Shown piece by piece: positions 40,681 to 54,927 of a stretch of DNA of 64,000 nucleotides. The translations under genes and the position numbers were made by a program. Source of the DNA: Todiramphus chloris collaris (taxonomy: Eukaryota > Chordata > Aves > Coraciiformes > Alcedinidae); assembly GCA_025345505.1 (NCBI GenBank), contig JANVCC010000072.1:1204840-1268839 (forward strand), written 5' to 3'. The notes below the pieces were generated by a model. It was not told where the DNA came from and did not search any database. It worked only from the letters and a program-made list of their open reading frames with translations. The first letter of the stretch is position 1, and each line of letters starts with the position of its first letter.

Positions 40681-42550
40681 ATAGCAAACCACCAAACCCC
40701 TGGTTATTTGAGATCAGTTCTGATCAGAAACACACTTCAGAAAACCATCTGCTGGGGCCATGTACCCACCCACATATCCATTGCCCCTTTACCTTTGCGG
40801 TCAGCTCAGGGCTTAAAATCACGTTTTTCTCATCCCTAGCACAGCCAAGCATAAATAGGCAGCTTGTTTTTCTGCTCTGGTGGGTACGTTGGTGCTGAGC
40901 ATCAGCCCCCAGGGTGCAGGGTCAGTGCCCGGCTGGCACCTGCGCGGAGATCGCAGGAGGCAGAGCGGCCCGCGCGGCTGCAGCCTCGTCGCCGCTGCTG
41001 CCAGGAGATCAAACGGGCTTGCGACGCCGTCGATAAAGAAACCAGAAGCTGCTCTGGAGATGCACGAGCCCTGGTAGCCCCCGTTGCAGCAAGGGGCAGA
41101 GAAGGGCAGGGCCAGGCCCTTCCAGCAGCTGGCTGCAGGAGGTGTGAAGGAGGCCCTGCTGCTCACCTCTGGGACTGGCCCAGTCTGAGGGCAGCTCATG
41201 GGCCCTGGACGGGTGTGAGCCGAGCAGGGACGGGCTCTCTGGGCACATGGGCTCAGAGCTCGCTGGCCTGGGCAACACTGGCCACTGCAGCTCCACAGGG
41301 CAGCAACATACACCCTACTGCTGGTGGGACCTTCCCATCAAAACAGCAGGTCTTCATCAGCAAATACCGGTCTATCAAAACCAGCAGGCTTTGGACCAGT
41401 TTCTAATGAACTTCTGAGAGAAAAGAAACACTTTTTTTTTCAGGACTTTCCTCATTCCTTCCTGGTTTCTTAAGCTGTAAAGCTGCCCAGGACTGAAGTA
41501 TCTGTGGCAGCAGGGGGCTCCAAATATTTCAGACTTGCTATTTTCCAGGGCTGGGAGGCCTGGAAACGCCCAGCAGGAACAGGGTTTATTGCTCCCTGCA
41601 GCACAGGACAGGGCCTGGCATCCTGGAGGATGCCATCTCACACCAAGCATATTAGGGTTCCTGGATGCATTAAAGAGGACTTGAATAATACAAAAGGAAA
41701 TTCCTGGGGGGAAAAAAAAAAAAAAAAGGAGATTTACAGGAACACCAAACCCTAAACAACCAAACTAAACCCCAGGACTTCCATCCAGCTCTCATACATG
41801 TCTACATGCTTATCCAAACTCCTTTTTGGAACTGGACATCTGCTTTGTGGTCTCTAAGGAACAAACCCACCACCATCCTCCCACCCCTGGGAAATGTGAG
41901 TGCTTGGGGGTTGTAACTCTCCATCCTTTCCTCTCACTTGTTGCGGGAACTGCAGGTTTTCCTATGGACTTTTTATGGGAAGATGCATTTCCCATCAGTG
42001 CTGGCTTCACGATATTGAGGGCACACAATTTGTCCCTGTAGCCAGGTGCTTATCTCTCCCGTGTTTGACATGTATAAGAGTTATCTGCTGAGGATTTCCA
42101 AGGTGTCGTAATAACAGGTGTTGCTTTTCTTACCTACAACAGAATGAAATTGCCTGCACGAGACCCAGAGACAGGGCAGAATAAGAGAGGTACCGCTTCA
42201 GCTGCAGCTACCGTAGTTCTTTCCTTCTGAGTAGACCTTTCCTTCTACCACCCAGAGCAAAAACTGGATGTCCAATTGCGCAAGTCTTTTTAAATTGCTG
42301 GAAGGACTACTCTGCACAGTCCAAGGACGTTTCGTGGGCCCACAGCCCTCATTTCTTACCCACACCAAGCTGTCCAGATGTTCTACCATCACACCCAGTC
42401 TGCAGGACCCAAGCTACAAGTGACATTCATGCCCAGGGGCATCTTGCAGATACCTAGCTCTGACAGACACACTTTCCAGACCCCAGAAGAGACAAGGCAC
42501 ACACTTATAACACTCTAACATGCTTCCGTTGCTTTTTCTGGTTGATTACA

Positions 42551-42665
42551 CAGGATCATAGGATGGTAGGGGGTGGAAGGGACCTCTGGAGATCATCTAG
42601 CCTGCTGCTAAAGCACGTTGGCCTAGATAAGGTCACACAGAAATGCACCCAGGCGGGTTACCTGT
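42551..42665 (-). mobile_element. CR1 3'-end fragment (antisense)
   Basis: The + strand reads GGATCATAGGATGGTAGG, then GGAAGGGACCTCTGGAGATC and ATCTAG, CTGCTAAAGCACGTTGGCCT and the GCACCCAGGCGGGTT block. This is a reverse-complement CR1 3' region. Confidence 0.88.
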
Positions 42666-45600
42666 GGTTAAGGGTTTGCTTAGTTATAAGCAGTGGCTTG
42701 AATTCCTCATTAACCAACATACCAGACACCCACATGTTCCTCCTCCAAAGGCCTGGTTTAGCTTCACCCACTGCAGATGTGAGCAAAGCTGCCAAGGTGG
42801 TGCAAAAGCCCCCTAGCTGAGAGCAGAGAAGGTGCCCCAGAGCTCCCGCAGCATCTGAGGAAGAACACTCCATACAGCTCATTTCTCTCACCTGTGGAAA
42901 GTAAAAGGAGTAAGTGACATGAGGAACAACAGACAAGAGAGTGTGAGGAAATACGAGGGGCTTGTGATGCCTTCTGATATCAAAACTATCCTGGCCTGAT
43001 GCAGCACCCTATCTATCCGCTGCCATTACCCGACTGCCAGGCCTATCTGTTGCATTAGTTCATTGAAAGCAGCTGCCAGCAAGGCTGTTGCATTGTGCAT
43101 TCGGCAGAACCAGCCAGAAATCCTCGCCACGTTCAGCATGGCACCTTGCTTTGCTCCATCAGAACTATATGCAGCTCAGATGACCCTGCCACGCTCTGTA
43201 AACAGGTGGCCACCCCCTCAGAATGGGCACAAATACGATGTTTAGCAGAGGGTAGGATACAATAAATGGAGAGACAAACCCTTTTGTTCGAGGAATGGCC
43301 CATCCTTTTCCCATCCTGATGGGCACGGACTTACTGACAGAGACACATGACTTATCAGTCCTTCACCTCTTTCTCTTTGCTTGTCTGATTTCGCCACGTT
43401 TGCTGCTGGCAGAGCGAGTTCTGCACTTGGCCACTCACATTGAGATGAACGGCACTGTGCACAGACACCCGAGCAGGGAACATGCCCCACTGCTCTGGTG
43501 ACTCGCAGCTCCGGCTCCACTTCACTCTTAGCCTCCTCTGATTTTCACTGCAGGAAACCTTGGGCACTCCTTCCACTGCTTTGGTTTTAATTAAAAATTT
43601 GGATTTAATCCCACTCATTATTTGGAAGAACTTGGGTAGCTTTAACTGAGCTAAAAGTGCATTTATCCCTTTAAAATATATATATTTTTTAATCATATGA
43701 CCTCTCATCTTCTAATTACTCCATCAAGACTTGAAAAATTACAGATTTCCTGCAGCCCGTGTTTCAGATGAGGGCTCAATGCCAGTTTGCCATGGGAGAT
43801 TAAATACAAAGCAAGGAAGAAAGAGGGAATGCAGTCCTGCGTGTTCGATACAGAAGCTGACCGTGCCGTTTCAAGGCATTTCTCAGAGAAAGCAATGCAA
43901 ACTGATCTGGAAAGGCAAGCCCAGCTGCAGGCTGAGAGAATTCAGCATTAACTGCAGCAATGATCTAGCTCTCTCTCTTAACTGAACTTTATCAGAAAAA
44001 CAGAAACATCCTTAATATTCCTAGGACAAACCAGGCATGGATCCAAAAATATTTTACCTCTGAGTAACTGGGGAAATGAGAACTGAGCTTTTCTAACGTG
44101 CATTCTACTCCAGTGACTCACCAAGTGGCTCAGCCCCCCGGCGTAAGGCATCCTTGCATGGTGATCCATCAGCAGCACTGCTCTGCCCAGCACACGCAGT
44201 CACAGGTCACGGGCTGCAAGTAAACTGAGGATTTATTTCACTATGGGTATGAAACACATATTTCATGATGTCCTCTGTGTGGATGTGACACGCATATAAT
44301 CTTAGAGAGCTCAATTTTAATATTGGAGCATGGTAAATGCTGGTTTTCCTTAATGTTTTATCAGTGTTGCGTCAAATGTGTTTAAAACAAAGGCCCGCTC
44401 ACGTCAGTTTAAGGTGGTTTGTCCCAAATGGCCAGCGGATCCCTTCCGTGAGGTACACACATACCTTATTCCTATCTGGGGAAAAAAAATCAGGAAAATG
44501 TTTAGAGGACAAAGGTTGGCCCTGCCCTGCCTGTGTCTTGTTCCCTGGGTGCTGTGGATGTGCCCTCCCGTGCACTGTCTCAAGAGAATAAAGCGTATTT
44601 ACTGTCACTGTTGTAGTAAAGAAGGGACGCTGATTTGTTAGCGAGTCCCGTGGCACACACACCTTTAAGCTCAAAAGACACAGCTTGATAACAGAGCAGG
44701 GCCAAGAGAAGGGACAGACCTGCTTCCATTGCTCCTCTGCGCTTCTCCCCGGGAGCCGGTCGCTGCCTTCCCAGCCCTCTGACTCCTCTCTGGGCAGATT
44801 CATCTCCCTGAACCAGCAGTAGCTAACATGATGAGAAAAAAATGGGTAGTTCTCTCTTCCCAGCTTTGGGAGTCACATTGTCCCAGCAAAGGGTCCACAG
44901 AGCGTGATGGCCAGCGCAAGGAAGGAGGCTGGGCTGCGGGTGGGGAATGTGGACAGCAGAAGGCAGTTGCTGAGCGAGGATGGACCAGTGCGGCTGTGTT
45001 GAGTCTCAGCCCTGCTGCCCTCTCTGACACACGAGCAGTGGCAGCCTGGCTCACCGGTCAGCACGGGGCAGCCCCAGATGTGCCAGAGTCCTGGCCCGTA
45101 GGGTGGTACAACCCAGCTCCCAGTCTGCTGTGTAATGACCCAGAAGCCTGAAAGAAACCCTCCCGAATCATTAACAATTATCCATGTGTCATTTCTGATG
45201 TGTTTAGCAAACAGCTCATGGAGACAAGTTGTTCTGACAGTAAGACAGACGCCTTGTCATTCCTCATCTAGAGGAGAAGACGTTTGCTTTTCAGTAGCTA
45301 TCACATGAAGTCCTTGATGATTCCTGCTTACCAGCCACCACCTTGAGAGCTGATCCAAACCACATGGAGGTCATGTTAAGACTGCTGACCCCAGTCACAT
45401 CGGGACCAGTTTTTTTTCATCAAAAGAAGTGCCAGTGCGACGCAGTTCTTTACATGCAATATATCCTTTGTAAAGGAAAGCCATGCACGTACCTGCTGAC
45501 TTCATGGCACTTTTGCAATTCATCAGAATGCCAAACTAAATTTCAAGGACTAAGCTGGAGTTACGCACGGCAGGTTGGCAGGCTGGGTGCACAAAGTGCC

Positions 45601-48600
45601 ACGTCGCTGAGATGTTTTGGTGAAAACAAGAGAAGGGAAAATGTCCATCCTCCCACATTTGTATTTTTAAATGAATGAGCAAGATCCTTCGTGGTTAAGG
45701 ACAGAGATGGAAATGTGTCTTTCCTTGTACCAAAGCAAGAAGAGTGAGATAAGAACCCAGAATTACAATAGACCTAATTTCTGAACTTGGCTGTAACTAT
45801 GGCAACCTTCATTCACAGCATTTAACGGAGAGTATAGAAAAATAGCGCACTCGGCAAGCCTGAATGAATTATCTACATCACTGGCTTGCAAACGTTTCAG
45901 AGATGGGATCTTTGTACAACAATGAAACTTTCTGAGGAGTTTGTATTTGCAGAAATGGTTTGGTATTGCCTCTGCATGTCCTGTTGGTGTTGACTGCAGG
46001 GACATGTCTTTCCAGACTGTCCAGATGTTAAGGGAGACATTTCAAGATGACAGGCAGAGTTAAAAAAAAAAAAAGAGGTGAAATCAAGAATAAAGCATGA
46101 ACAGTAATTCTAATTCAATCTCCTGTAATCATGTATTTCGCTTTTCCTTGATTGTATAAAATCAAAAGGTGGCACTGGGTCAGATACTTCACTTAAAAGT
46201 GTGATTTTCCCTCCCACCTCCATTGACATCAGCAGCCTCAGCTCACTGTGCTCCCCTACGTGACCGTGAATACGGGAGTAGTGTGGTATTAACAGAAAAC
46301 AAACCAAAACAGAAGTAGTGGATCAATACGGTGACATTTCCACCCTGCATCCAGCTCCTCTGGTGTTCTGGGCTGACAGAGAGAGGCTTCGCTCACTGGC
46401 TGCTCCCTGGCACGTGGCACAAGCCTGTCACTCAGCCCTGCCTTCATACAGAGTTTTTCTCTTCTTCTGGTGCAGAACGTGGCTGTAGCTGACAGAGGAC
46501 AAAACTAAAGGAAGAAAAGAATTTCCCAACACCAAATACAAACTCTTTCCTCTTTATATATTTGATGTCACTGCCTGGTTTGAGGCAGTGAATGAGCTTT
46601 TACTTGCTAGCTATTGGTGACCAAAAGAAGAATGCTCTCGATCCTGTATTTACTTTGATACTCGCTATCCCAATGCATCATATTGAAGCAATCACACCAT
46701 AGCTGTATTTGACATGCACTTAACTTATTCCTTAGCCACACAAGGCTGGTTAGTGGTGCTTGGGCACAAGAAAGGATTTTCTAGTTCACAGAGATGGGCA
46801 GATTTCTGGAAGGACTCTTATCACTGAAGCACTAACGGGGTCAGGGACATGTGGCTTCCCAACATCACAGTACACCTTACGATTTGGCCTCGGTAGCCAG
46901 GCCAGCCAGGCTTGGATGTGGTCACAAAACACAAGGTGGAGGTGGCAAGATGCCTGGCAGAATTCCGATTGCCACGGGCATGCTAAAATCCTGAAAACAC
47001 GAGGGTCTGGCACTGCGAGTGCTGCAAAACATGGCCTTAAGGAATGACCCTGGAGAATGGCACGCTGTGAGAAGAGACTCAGTCACACCGTGGTCCCTTT
47101 GCCCTCGCTCAAATTTCCCTTGTTTCATATACAAGATCCCTGTTTGCAGAAGGGTTGCCATTACTGGTTACACTGGTTACACACATGCGGGGGGGCATTT
47201 GAGACCCAGAGGTTTCTCTATTCTCACAGGTCATCCTTAAGCATTTGAAACTAGACTCCTTTTTTTTTTTTCTTTCTTTCTTTATTTGGGGAAGACCTGG
47301 CAGCAAACCAACATTTTTAAACTTTTCTCTCCTGACATGACTGGAATGTCTGGTTGTGATTTTTCCATAGCAAGCATTGCAGCCTGATTGCTGGGTGGCA
47401 AGTCCCAAGCCTTTGAGCACAAGCTGGGCAAAGGGAGTGCACTCCCTGCGCACGTGGGAGCCCTTCCACTGCCTGGAAGCAGTTCCGAGCTGTCGCCGGT
47501 GCGGATTTGCTAATCAAAACTCAGTGCAGCTGAAGGACACAGCACGCTGACCTTTACTACAGCCTGGGAACACTGCAGCAGCCTGAAGTGACTCTCGAGA
47601 GCTGCTCCCACTGCTTGGCTTGGCTAAGACGCTTTGCCAGCACTGGTTGGGATACTGCGCCCCTGAACAAAGCACCTTTTAAACGTGTACTTCTCAGAGA
47701 GAGGGGAGGAATTATCTCTGATTCAACAGGGCTTTCAGATACCCTTTCCAGCTGACTACAGTGGCTTCCTTCAGTTGCGTGGGATTCAAATTAGAAGTTA
47801 ATGAAAACTAAGGCACTTCTCATTTCTCCTGAGGTGCTTTTGCTCTCTTATTTAGATGGAGGAGAAAAAATAAGTCAGAAGAAAATTGCTCCTTGTTCGA
47901 CAAAGGGCGCAGGGACTCTGAGAACTGCCTGCCAGCACATCCCTGCATCACCACCATTGCTGTCAGTCCAGATCAGCCCTGCTGGTTTTCCAAGGGTGTG
48001 TTATAGCCACCTCCCCCGCGGAAAGTATCACTACCTTTGATGCACACCCTTTGTCTTCTCAGGAAATGACCAAACGGCCTCAAAAAAAGCTGACAATCGG
48101 AGAGTTGTAGAAATTACAGACTCAGGTTTGGCAGGGAGCGTCACATTCGCAGCTGTACTGCCTGCCTGCCAGGAGTCCTCTGCCTGCAGAACATGCCGTC
48201 TTCCAGTTGCTCGACCTGAGATATTACAAGAGGATAAGGGGAGTGTCAGAGAAGCGAACAGACTTTCTCTTTGCAGCTTTCTCTTGCTTGGTTTGAGAGT
48301 TCTTTGGAGGAGAGAGAGGTTGTTGACAGTTTCCTGGAGGTGGCAGATTCAAGCAGTGGTTTCCAGACTCCCTCCCAATAACGTGGGAGAAACGTACAAA
48401 CCGTTGGAGCGTAGGTATTTTACCCACTGGCACATAAAAATACAAAACACGAGGAGTTGGATCTAGGAAAATCACCGGGATTTTTTTTTTCACTAATATC
48501 TTCAAACCCTTACAGCTTCTTAGCCCCTGGTCTCCCTTATTCCAGCTCTCCAGCTTTTGATCCTAACAATAACCTTCAGTCATGATGCTGGTACCGGGTA

Positions 48601-51600
48601 GACTGCAATAGACTCAGGTGTTACTCTTTATTCAATTCCTTTATATAAAAAGACCCATACAAGTTTTTGTTTTTCTGAAGATAGCAAAAGGCAGGCAGGC
48701 AAACAGCGAAGAGCCCACCCGTGCTCATATTCAAGTCTTTTTCAGGAAGCCCTTTGCCCCAGTGTTCTCTTTCCTTCCAGTGTCGTGTCCCTGAACTCAA
48801 CTTACAGCGCCCTTTGTATTACTATCCTTTTTTCTTTTTTTTTTTTTCCCCCTCTCTTACGTGTACATGTGTGACTCCACAAGTCATGGCTTAACCACTC
48901 TCTGTCCATGGCATTCAGCAGTGCTCTGTACCACTAGCCTGTATGGCACATGCTATTACTTTTTTTTTGTGATACCAATGCAATACTTTAGCAAGTGGAT
49001 TGTGCTGCTTTGGTTTGCAGTGATCAGAGGCATTTAACTGCTTCCTCGTGGCAAACCATTTTAATGTGGTTTTTTTCTCATCTCATAGTTTTATCTTACT
49101 ATTTTCAACAAGAGTCGGCGTGATCACAGGCTGATTACATTTTGCTGCGTTAAAATGGAAGCACATTACAATTGCATATGTGGAACTTTGCAGATGGCCC
49201 AAATTATGTTGCTGTAGCTGCATGGGCTGATGGAGAGCACAAAAAATCACTCCCAGGGTGTGGCTCTGCATTCTCTCCTGCTCCTTGGGCCCAGAGGCTG
49301 CTGCCTGCCCTGTTCTGCCTGCTGAGTGATCTCTGGAGCTGTGCTGCTCCAAAATGATTCACGTTTAAAAGCGTTTTCTTGGGCAGTTCCAAACACTTCC
49401 ACTTTAATGTACGGCTGGACACACTCTTGCATGGGTGGTGACTTGGAGCTCAAGGATGCCCTTCGACTGTGGATTTAATGTTTCCTGCTGAGAACAAACG
49501 GTAATGGAGATCAATTGCTGGGAGCCCTGATGAGAACGAAGTCTGTGCCTGTGATGCCAATTGAATTGAATGCATTTGTTTTCTGAGGATTGCCAGTAAA
49601 TATTTTATTCATTGTCTTGTGTGTGAATGAATGGTTCTATCAGCAACAAGTATAAAAGAAAGAGGAATATTATGTGCTACTGCAGTTTGCTAAGGAAACA
49701 GTAATACTGACTTGAAGTCAGCAAGCCCTTGATAACCAAAGCTGTAATTTAAAACGTAAATGCCTTTCTGAGCTCAGCTATTCGAAGTTGGATAGAGACC
49801 AGTATGTGTCAGTTTTTAAATAACTCATTCCCATGACCTTTGCAACTCACTACCTTACACAACAGTGCAAAAAAAGAGCCTCATACACATGACTCAGGCT
49901 GCCCTAGGCTTGCTGGAATTTAAGAAGGCAGCCTACATAACATCTTCACAAGCAAGAGGAAAATCAAAGACAGATTATATAACACTCAGCCAAACTGAGC
50001 AAACCTCTGCAGTTATACCAAGCTGTGGGCTGGGGAGATGCATCTCAAGTTTAAAGAAATTTTAAAGAAACAGCCTGATAAGGCTGTTGTGCAGCTCCAG
50101 GGTTTAGTAGCAATGCTGGTAGAAGAAATAATCCTTCCTCTCAAAATACTACTCTCAACCACTTTCTTAGCTTGCAATCTGGACGTGCTCCAGGACATTT
50201 GAAACACATTGAGTAAAATGATCACGGGGAAAGAGTAAGGTGCCTGGACTGCTAGCTTGCAAGGACAAAACTCATCCACAGGAAACATGTCCCGTGAGCT
50301 GCTGCCAGCCGTCAGTGTAGCAGTCCCCTTACGCTCACTGAATGTCTTCTCCGTGCTCCCAGACTCTTCCTCAGAGGCATAGTCCGTCTGTAGGGAAACC
50401 GGTGATCTTGCACCACCTGAATGGCCTGTGCCACCGGGACATCACTGATCTGTGCAACCGAATGTGCAGGATATTTGGATTAACAAAGTAGACCCAGCTC
50501 TGGGCTGGGATCCAGCAGCAAGGCAGGCACCCAGCTGACAACCCAGGGCAAAACTGGAGTGGAGATCCTTAAATGACCTTCTAAAAACCTCCCCAGGACA
50601 AGAAGGACACCCATAAAAGCAGGCCTGATGGAAATGGTCAGAGTCAAGCTTGCTTTGTTGCTGAAAAGCTTGGCACAGGAGCACAGCTTTGTTCTGATGG
50701 GACTGACAGGCCCTCTCAGAGGCCATAAACCAAGCTCCAGCTTCTCCTTTAAGATGTAACGTTGCTCCTTCTGGTTTCTATCGTACCTCGTGGCTAACAC
50801 TTAGTCCCTGTTAGACACTGGTGTAGTTTTCAGTCCACAGCGCCTGTTTTTGCAGACGGGTACTGTTACTGTCTGGCTGTAGGTCAGCTGAGGTGAGGGC
50901 ACCCCTTTGCCCTGCAGAGAAGGCTGTTCCCTGACTCACATAGGAATCCACCACTCCTTGGCTCAGAGGCACCAGCTGGGACTCTGTAACCTTCTGCTCA
51001 AAGAACCTGCTTGGAAGAACAGGGTAATTTACTGGATCTAGCCCTAGGACTTCAGATCTTTTAAAATTATTATATTACTTATATATTAGTTATATTACAC
51101 TTTCAGTTATTGATCTGTGGCTAGACCCACGCTAAGTCCTTTCCAAGCCACCGGGAAGTATTTCCCTTGTTTTGAGAAGCACACTGTCTAGGGACAGGCA
51201 GACAAATCAGACTGAAGGTAAGAGGACAGAAAAAAAGATATTTTTGGTTTGTTGTTTAAAAATATAAAATAAACATCCCATATAAAGCAAACAGTAAATA
51301 TTTATGCAGGTGGGTTCTCTGAGATAATAATTCTATTTATTAACCAAGGAAAACAGTAACCTAACTGACCTTTCTTCTACAGAAAAAAAAATAGCAAATA
51401 CTTACATTCTTTCATTAAATACAAATTCCAAAACCCAAAGGATATGGGTGAATCTTATTTTCCCAGCATTTAGGCAAGGGTAAACTGCAGGAAAATAAAT
51501 AGGAATGAGAAGGAGGTCACTTTTGCCTGTTATTCTTTCTAAACTTCTTTGTTACAAGTGGAAATTGGACCTGATCTAACCCTAGGCGATGAGACAATGA

Positions 51601-54325
51601 AGACACTGGTTCAGAGTCTGTTCTTGGTTCTAGATTAAAATCTCTAGTTTTGTCTTCCATAACTACTTTCCACTCCAAAGTACACCCTCATACTAAGAAG
51701 ATGACACCAGAACTCCTAGCCGTTGGCACTGGCTGCTCTCCCTCACTGCTGGGGAAATGACTGTCCTTTAGCATTCACATCTGCCCAGCAAGATCTCAAC
51801 TCAAATCATCCAGCTGTTTCTACAGGCCGTCCATCGGCTGTCCACCTCTTGACTCCAGTGATCTCCAGTAAAGACCAAAGGCTGTGTACAATTACCAGTC
51901 TCTGAACGATCTTTCTTTTCAGAAGTATCATGTACAATAACATGAAACCATGCTTTCACTGCTCCACCAGTATTAGGCAAACAGTATTTCATTTGTTGCA
52001 AAGTATAAACTATTCTCTTTCTGGAAAAAGGCAGGCAGATGCCCCTCCCCACCCAACTGTCATCTCCACCACTAAATGTTTTGCACGGCAGCCACCGCAG
52101 CTGCCAGGATAGTTACTTTTTTAAAGGACTGTAACAAAGAAATTTGGAAAATGCACTTGATGAGCTACAGCTGGAAAATGCATCAGTCCCTTCAGAGCCG
52201 AGAGAATTGTTGGAGCCAACCTCCTGATACCCTAAAACTGCTTCTTCCTAGCACTGACACTGATGATGTTGTAAGGATCATTCTTGAAGCTTGCAAAAAA
52301 AAAAAAAAAAAAAAAAAAAACAACTTTTCAATAACATTTTACTACAGCATTTCATTTACTTTATCGAGTTGTGAGAATTCTGTAGTCATCAAACTGGATA
52401 CCAAATCCTGAAAGAGCATCCCAGGTGAAGGGTGCAAGTTAGTGCACAACTCCTACCAAATGCAAAAAATGCATTGAATTCTCTCCTGATGAGATTAAGG
52501 AATATAAATAGGATGGTGCAAAGAAGTCCTGAGGAGCAAGAGGCAACAGATAAAAGCTGAATGAGGGAAATTCTGATAAACTACAAGGAATAAATCTTCA
52601 CAATTAAAGTGTTGAAGCACTGGAACTGGGTCCCAGGCAGGCCAGGGCATCTCAGTCCTCAGAGATGTCTAAAATGGGGCTGGAGAGATGAGTCGTGTGT
52701 CTCAGCGCTGCTGGTTCACTCTATACTCTTAAGAGATGTTTCTCTAACATCCCCTTTTGCAGTGCTAGTTGTAAAAGGTCAGACACGTTGACCGTACCCA
52801 GGAACCCAGCAGTGCTGCGGGAGGACAAATGCATCACCCAGAGCAAACACTCCCCGAGAGGGCAGCGGGACACCTGAGCGTACAACCGGAGCCTTTCTTT
52901 GAAGCCCACTGAAGAGCACGGGCTGTCGCTGTCTGCAGGTTCTCCGTCTGCTTCGAGCTCTATTGACACAGTTATTTTTGCCACGTAATGCTCCTGATTT
53001 CTGCTATGAATAAATGACTGCTCTGTGGCACAGCAGACTTACCTTGCTGTCGTTGCTTCCACAATGCTTTCAGGAAAGGAGATAGTTTAGCCTTGTCCTG
53101 TTCTTCCTGTTTATTCAGTACATGGCATATTTTCCCCCTTACCTTACCCTTTCTTAGGCTTTTCTGTCTGTTTTCAAAACTTGCATGTCTATTTATCATT
53201 TTTTTCCTGCCCCAGGTTGGTATGGCAGCGTGCCAGGCAGAGGAGTTTGATCTGTGCACACAATTTTGAGACGGGTTTTCTGAGTGACTGCTCTTTTCAG
53301 CAGCCACAGGAGCATTCCTGAAACACTGTGTGCAAAGATACCATAAAAATGTTAAGCAGTCAGGGGATACACAGCCAACTGAAGTGTCACCCCGTGTCCC
53401 TGAACTGGTTTTCAGTAGAACTGCACCAAGAAAAGAAAAAAACAACAACCATTAAGGCACGAGAAATTCTTGATAAACCCCTGACTGCAAATGAGAAGGG
53501 ATTTTGCTGAACCGGCCTGGGGTTTCTCCGGGAGCGTGCACACAAAGCTCTCGGGTAACTCCCGCAGCGCTTGAGCTGCAGCGACAGTGCCCAGCTGCGG
53601 TGGTTCTGCAATGCAGAGTTACCCACAGCAGGGACTGATGGTCTTTTGTTACGCTCAGATGCTAATCCAGCCAGGGAAACAGGGACTTCTCATTCCTTGA
53701 AGCAGTTACAGGTAATTGCTTTGCCGTTGATCTTTGATGTAAAATGTTAAACATGGAACAACGTGGTTTTATTCATTAAAATAATTTTGTATTCTTTAGG
53801 ATCAGCAAAAATGGACTGTTGCTCAAAGTGCACAAAAGGGTCTTGGCAGCAGCAAGATGAAGAAAAGGGTAACCTAAATTTCCAGTAAGATTGCAACATC
53901 CAGCTTCTGGCACACCAGAAAACTCACATCAGCTTGAGGAGCAAAATGCCAGCCAAGTTTTAGTACTTTGTCTTTCATGTGTGGGATTTATAGGTGGTTC
54001 CTGAGGCCAAATTCTCTTCTCACTCCGTATTTTAAAATTTAAATCCTGCATTATGTTCAAAGAGCTATGTGGTGTCAACAGGATACTGTGAGACAGGGCA
54101 CCATAGCTTCCAATACCAGCTCTAAAAGTAGCTCCTCTCCTGGCCTTAAATCAGGAAAAGAGGAACAAAATAAACGGGGAGCTATAACACTTTCAATTTC
54201 ACAGCTTGTTATGTGTCACAAGGTGTTCTGAAGACCGAAAATGCTAAATGACAAGCATTTTGTGGTTTGTTTTTGTTTTTTCTCAATAGACAACTCTAAA
54301 CGGCCACATTCTCTTCAGAGGTCAA
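42666..54325. other. Intergenic DNA, no recognised gene
   Basis: About 11.7 kb. Open frames are short, overlap on opposite strands and match no family I know. Composition falls back towards AT-rich after about 48 kb. Notable items are A runs at about 46062-46074 and 52295-52320, a T-rich patch at 48830-48850, and a very AT-rich patch at 51050-51110. A CAATTA/AACAAT-rich word cluster lies near 45165-45185. Confidence 0.45.
52295..52320 (+). repeat. 26-base A run
   Basis: An uninterrupted run of 26 A follows the sequence TTCTTGAAGCTTGC. Upstream at about 52131-52223 a 30-codon open frame reads NLENALDELQLEN and ends in a stop before the A run. The arrangement resembles the 3' end of a retroposed transcript, but the upstream sequence is not recognised. 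Confidence 0.8.
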
Positions 54326-54927
54326 ACATCCTGGCCTGGATTAGAAACTGTGAGCAGCAGGAGCAGGGAGGTGATTGTCCCCCTGTGCTCAGCACTGGGG
54401 AGGCCTCACCTCGAGTGCTGTGTCCAGTTTGGGGCACCTCAGGACAAGAGAGATCTCGAGGCGTTGGAGTGGGTGCAGAGGAGGCAACGAAGCTGGGCAA
54501 GGGGCTGGAGAAGAGATCATTTGAGGAGCGTTTGAAGGAGCTGGGTCTGTTTAGTTTGAGGAAGAGGAGGCTGAGGGGAGACCTCACCACTCTCTACAAC
54601 TCCCTGAAAGGACATTGTAGAGAGGCTGGTGCTGGGCTCTTCTCTCAGGTGATTAGGGACAGAACCAGAGGGAATGGCCTCAAGCTGAAACAAGGTAGGT
54701 TTAGACTGGACACTAGGAAAAAATTCTTCATGGAAAGGGTAGTGAAAGATTGGAATGGGCTGCCCAGGGAGGGGGTTGAGTCCCCATCCCTGGGTGTGTT
54801 TAAACATCGCTTGGATGTGGTGTTGGGGGACATGGTCTAGGGGTGAACTTGTAGAGTAGGGCTGATGGTTGGACACGGTGATCCCAAGGGGCTTTTCCAA
54901 CCTGAGTGATTCTGTGATTCTGTGAAT
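54326..54927 (+). mobile_element. CR1 LINE 3' fragment (sense)
   Basis: This is a well-preserved 5'-truncated CR1. It carries CR1 reverse transcriptase tail peptides ([51 protein letters not shown]), then GACATGGTCTAGGGGTGAAC, and ends in the tandem TGATTCTGTGATTCTGTGA motif typical of CR1 3' termini. Frameshifts separate the upstream part of the ORF. It is the youngest-looking repeat in the window. Confidence 0.95.

Larger units (their letters stand above)
38206..42550. other. GC-rich intergenic DNA, no recognised gene
   Basis: About 4.3 kb with many overlapping open frames on both strands, the longest near 200 codons, none with a recognisable domain. A CpG-containing patch lies near 40940-41040. 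The 16-bp tandem repeat at 39917 and an AT-rich, motif-dense patch at 40430-40680 stand out. A 16-base A run is at about 41711-41727. Confidence 0.5.

Noticed and set aside
44510..44650. Possible LTR-like 3' region with AATAAAG and a TACTGTCACTG block
   Set aside because: A resemblance to retroviral polyadenylation regions was noticed, but I could not match a known family or find a terminus.
54241..54840. 199-codon frame as a possible gene upstream of PDP1
   Set aside because: From about 54326 on it is CR1 sequence. The first part is unrelated flanking DNA in the same frame.
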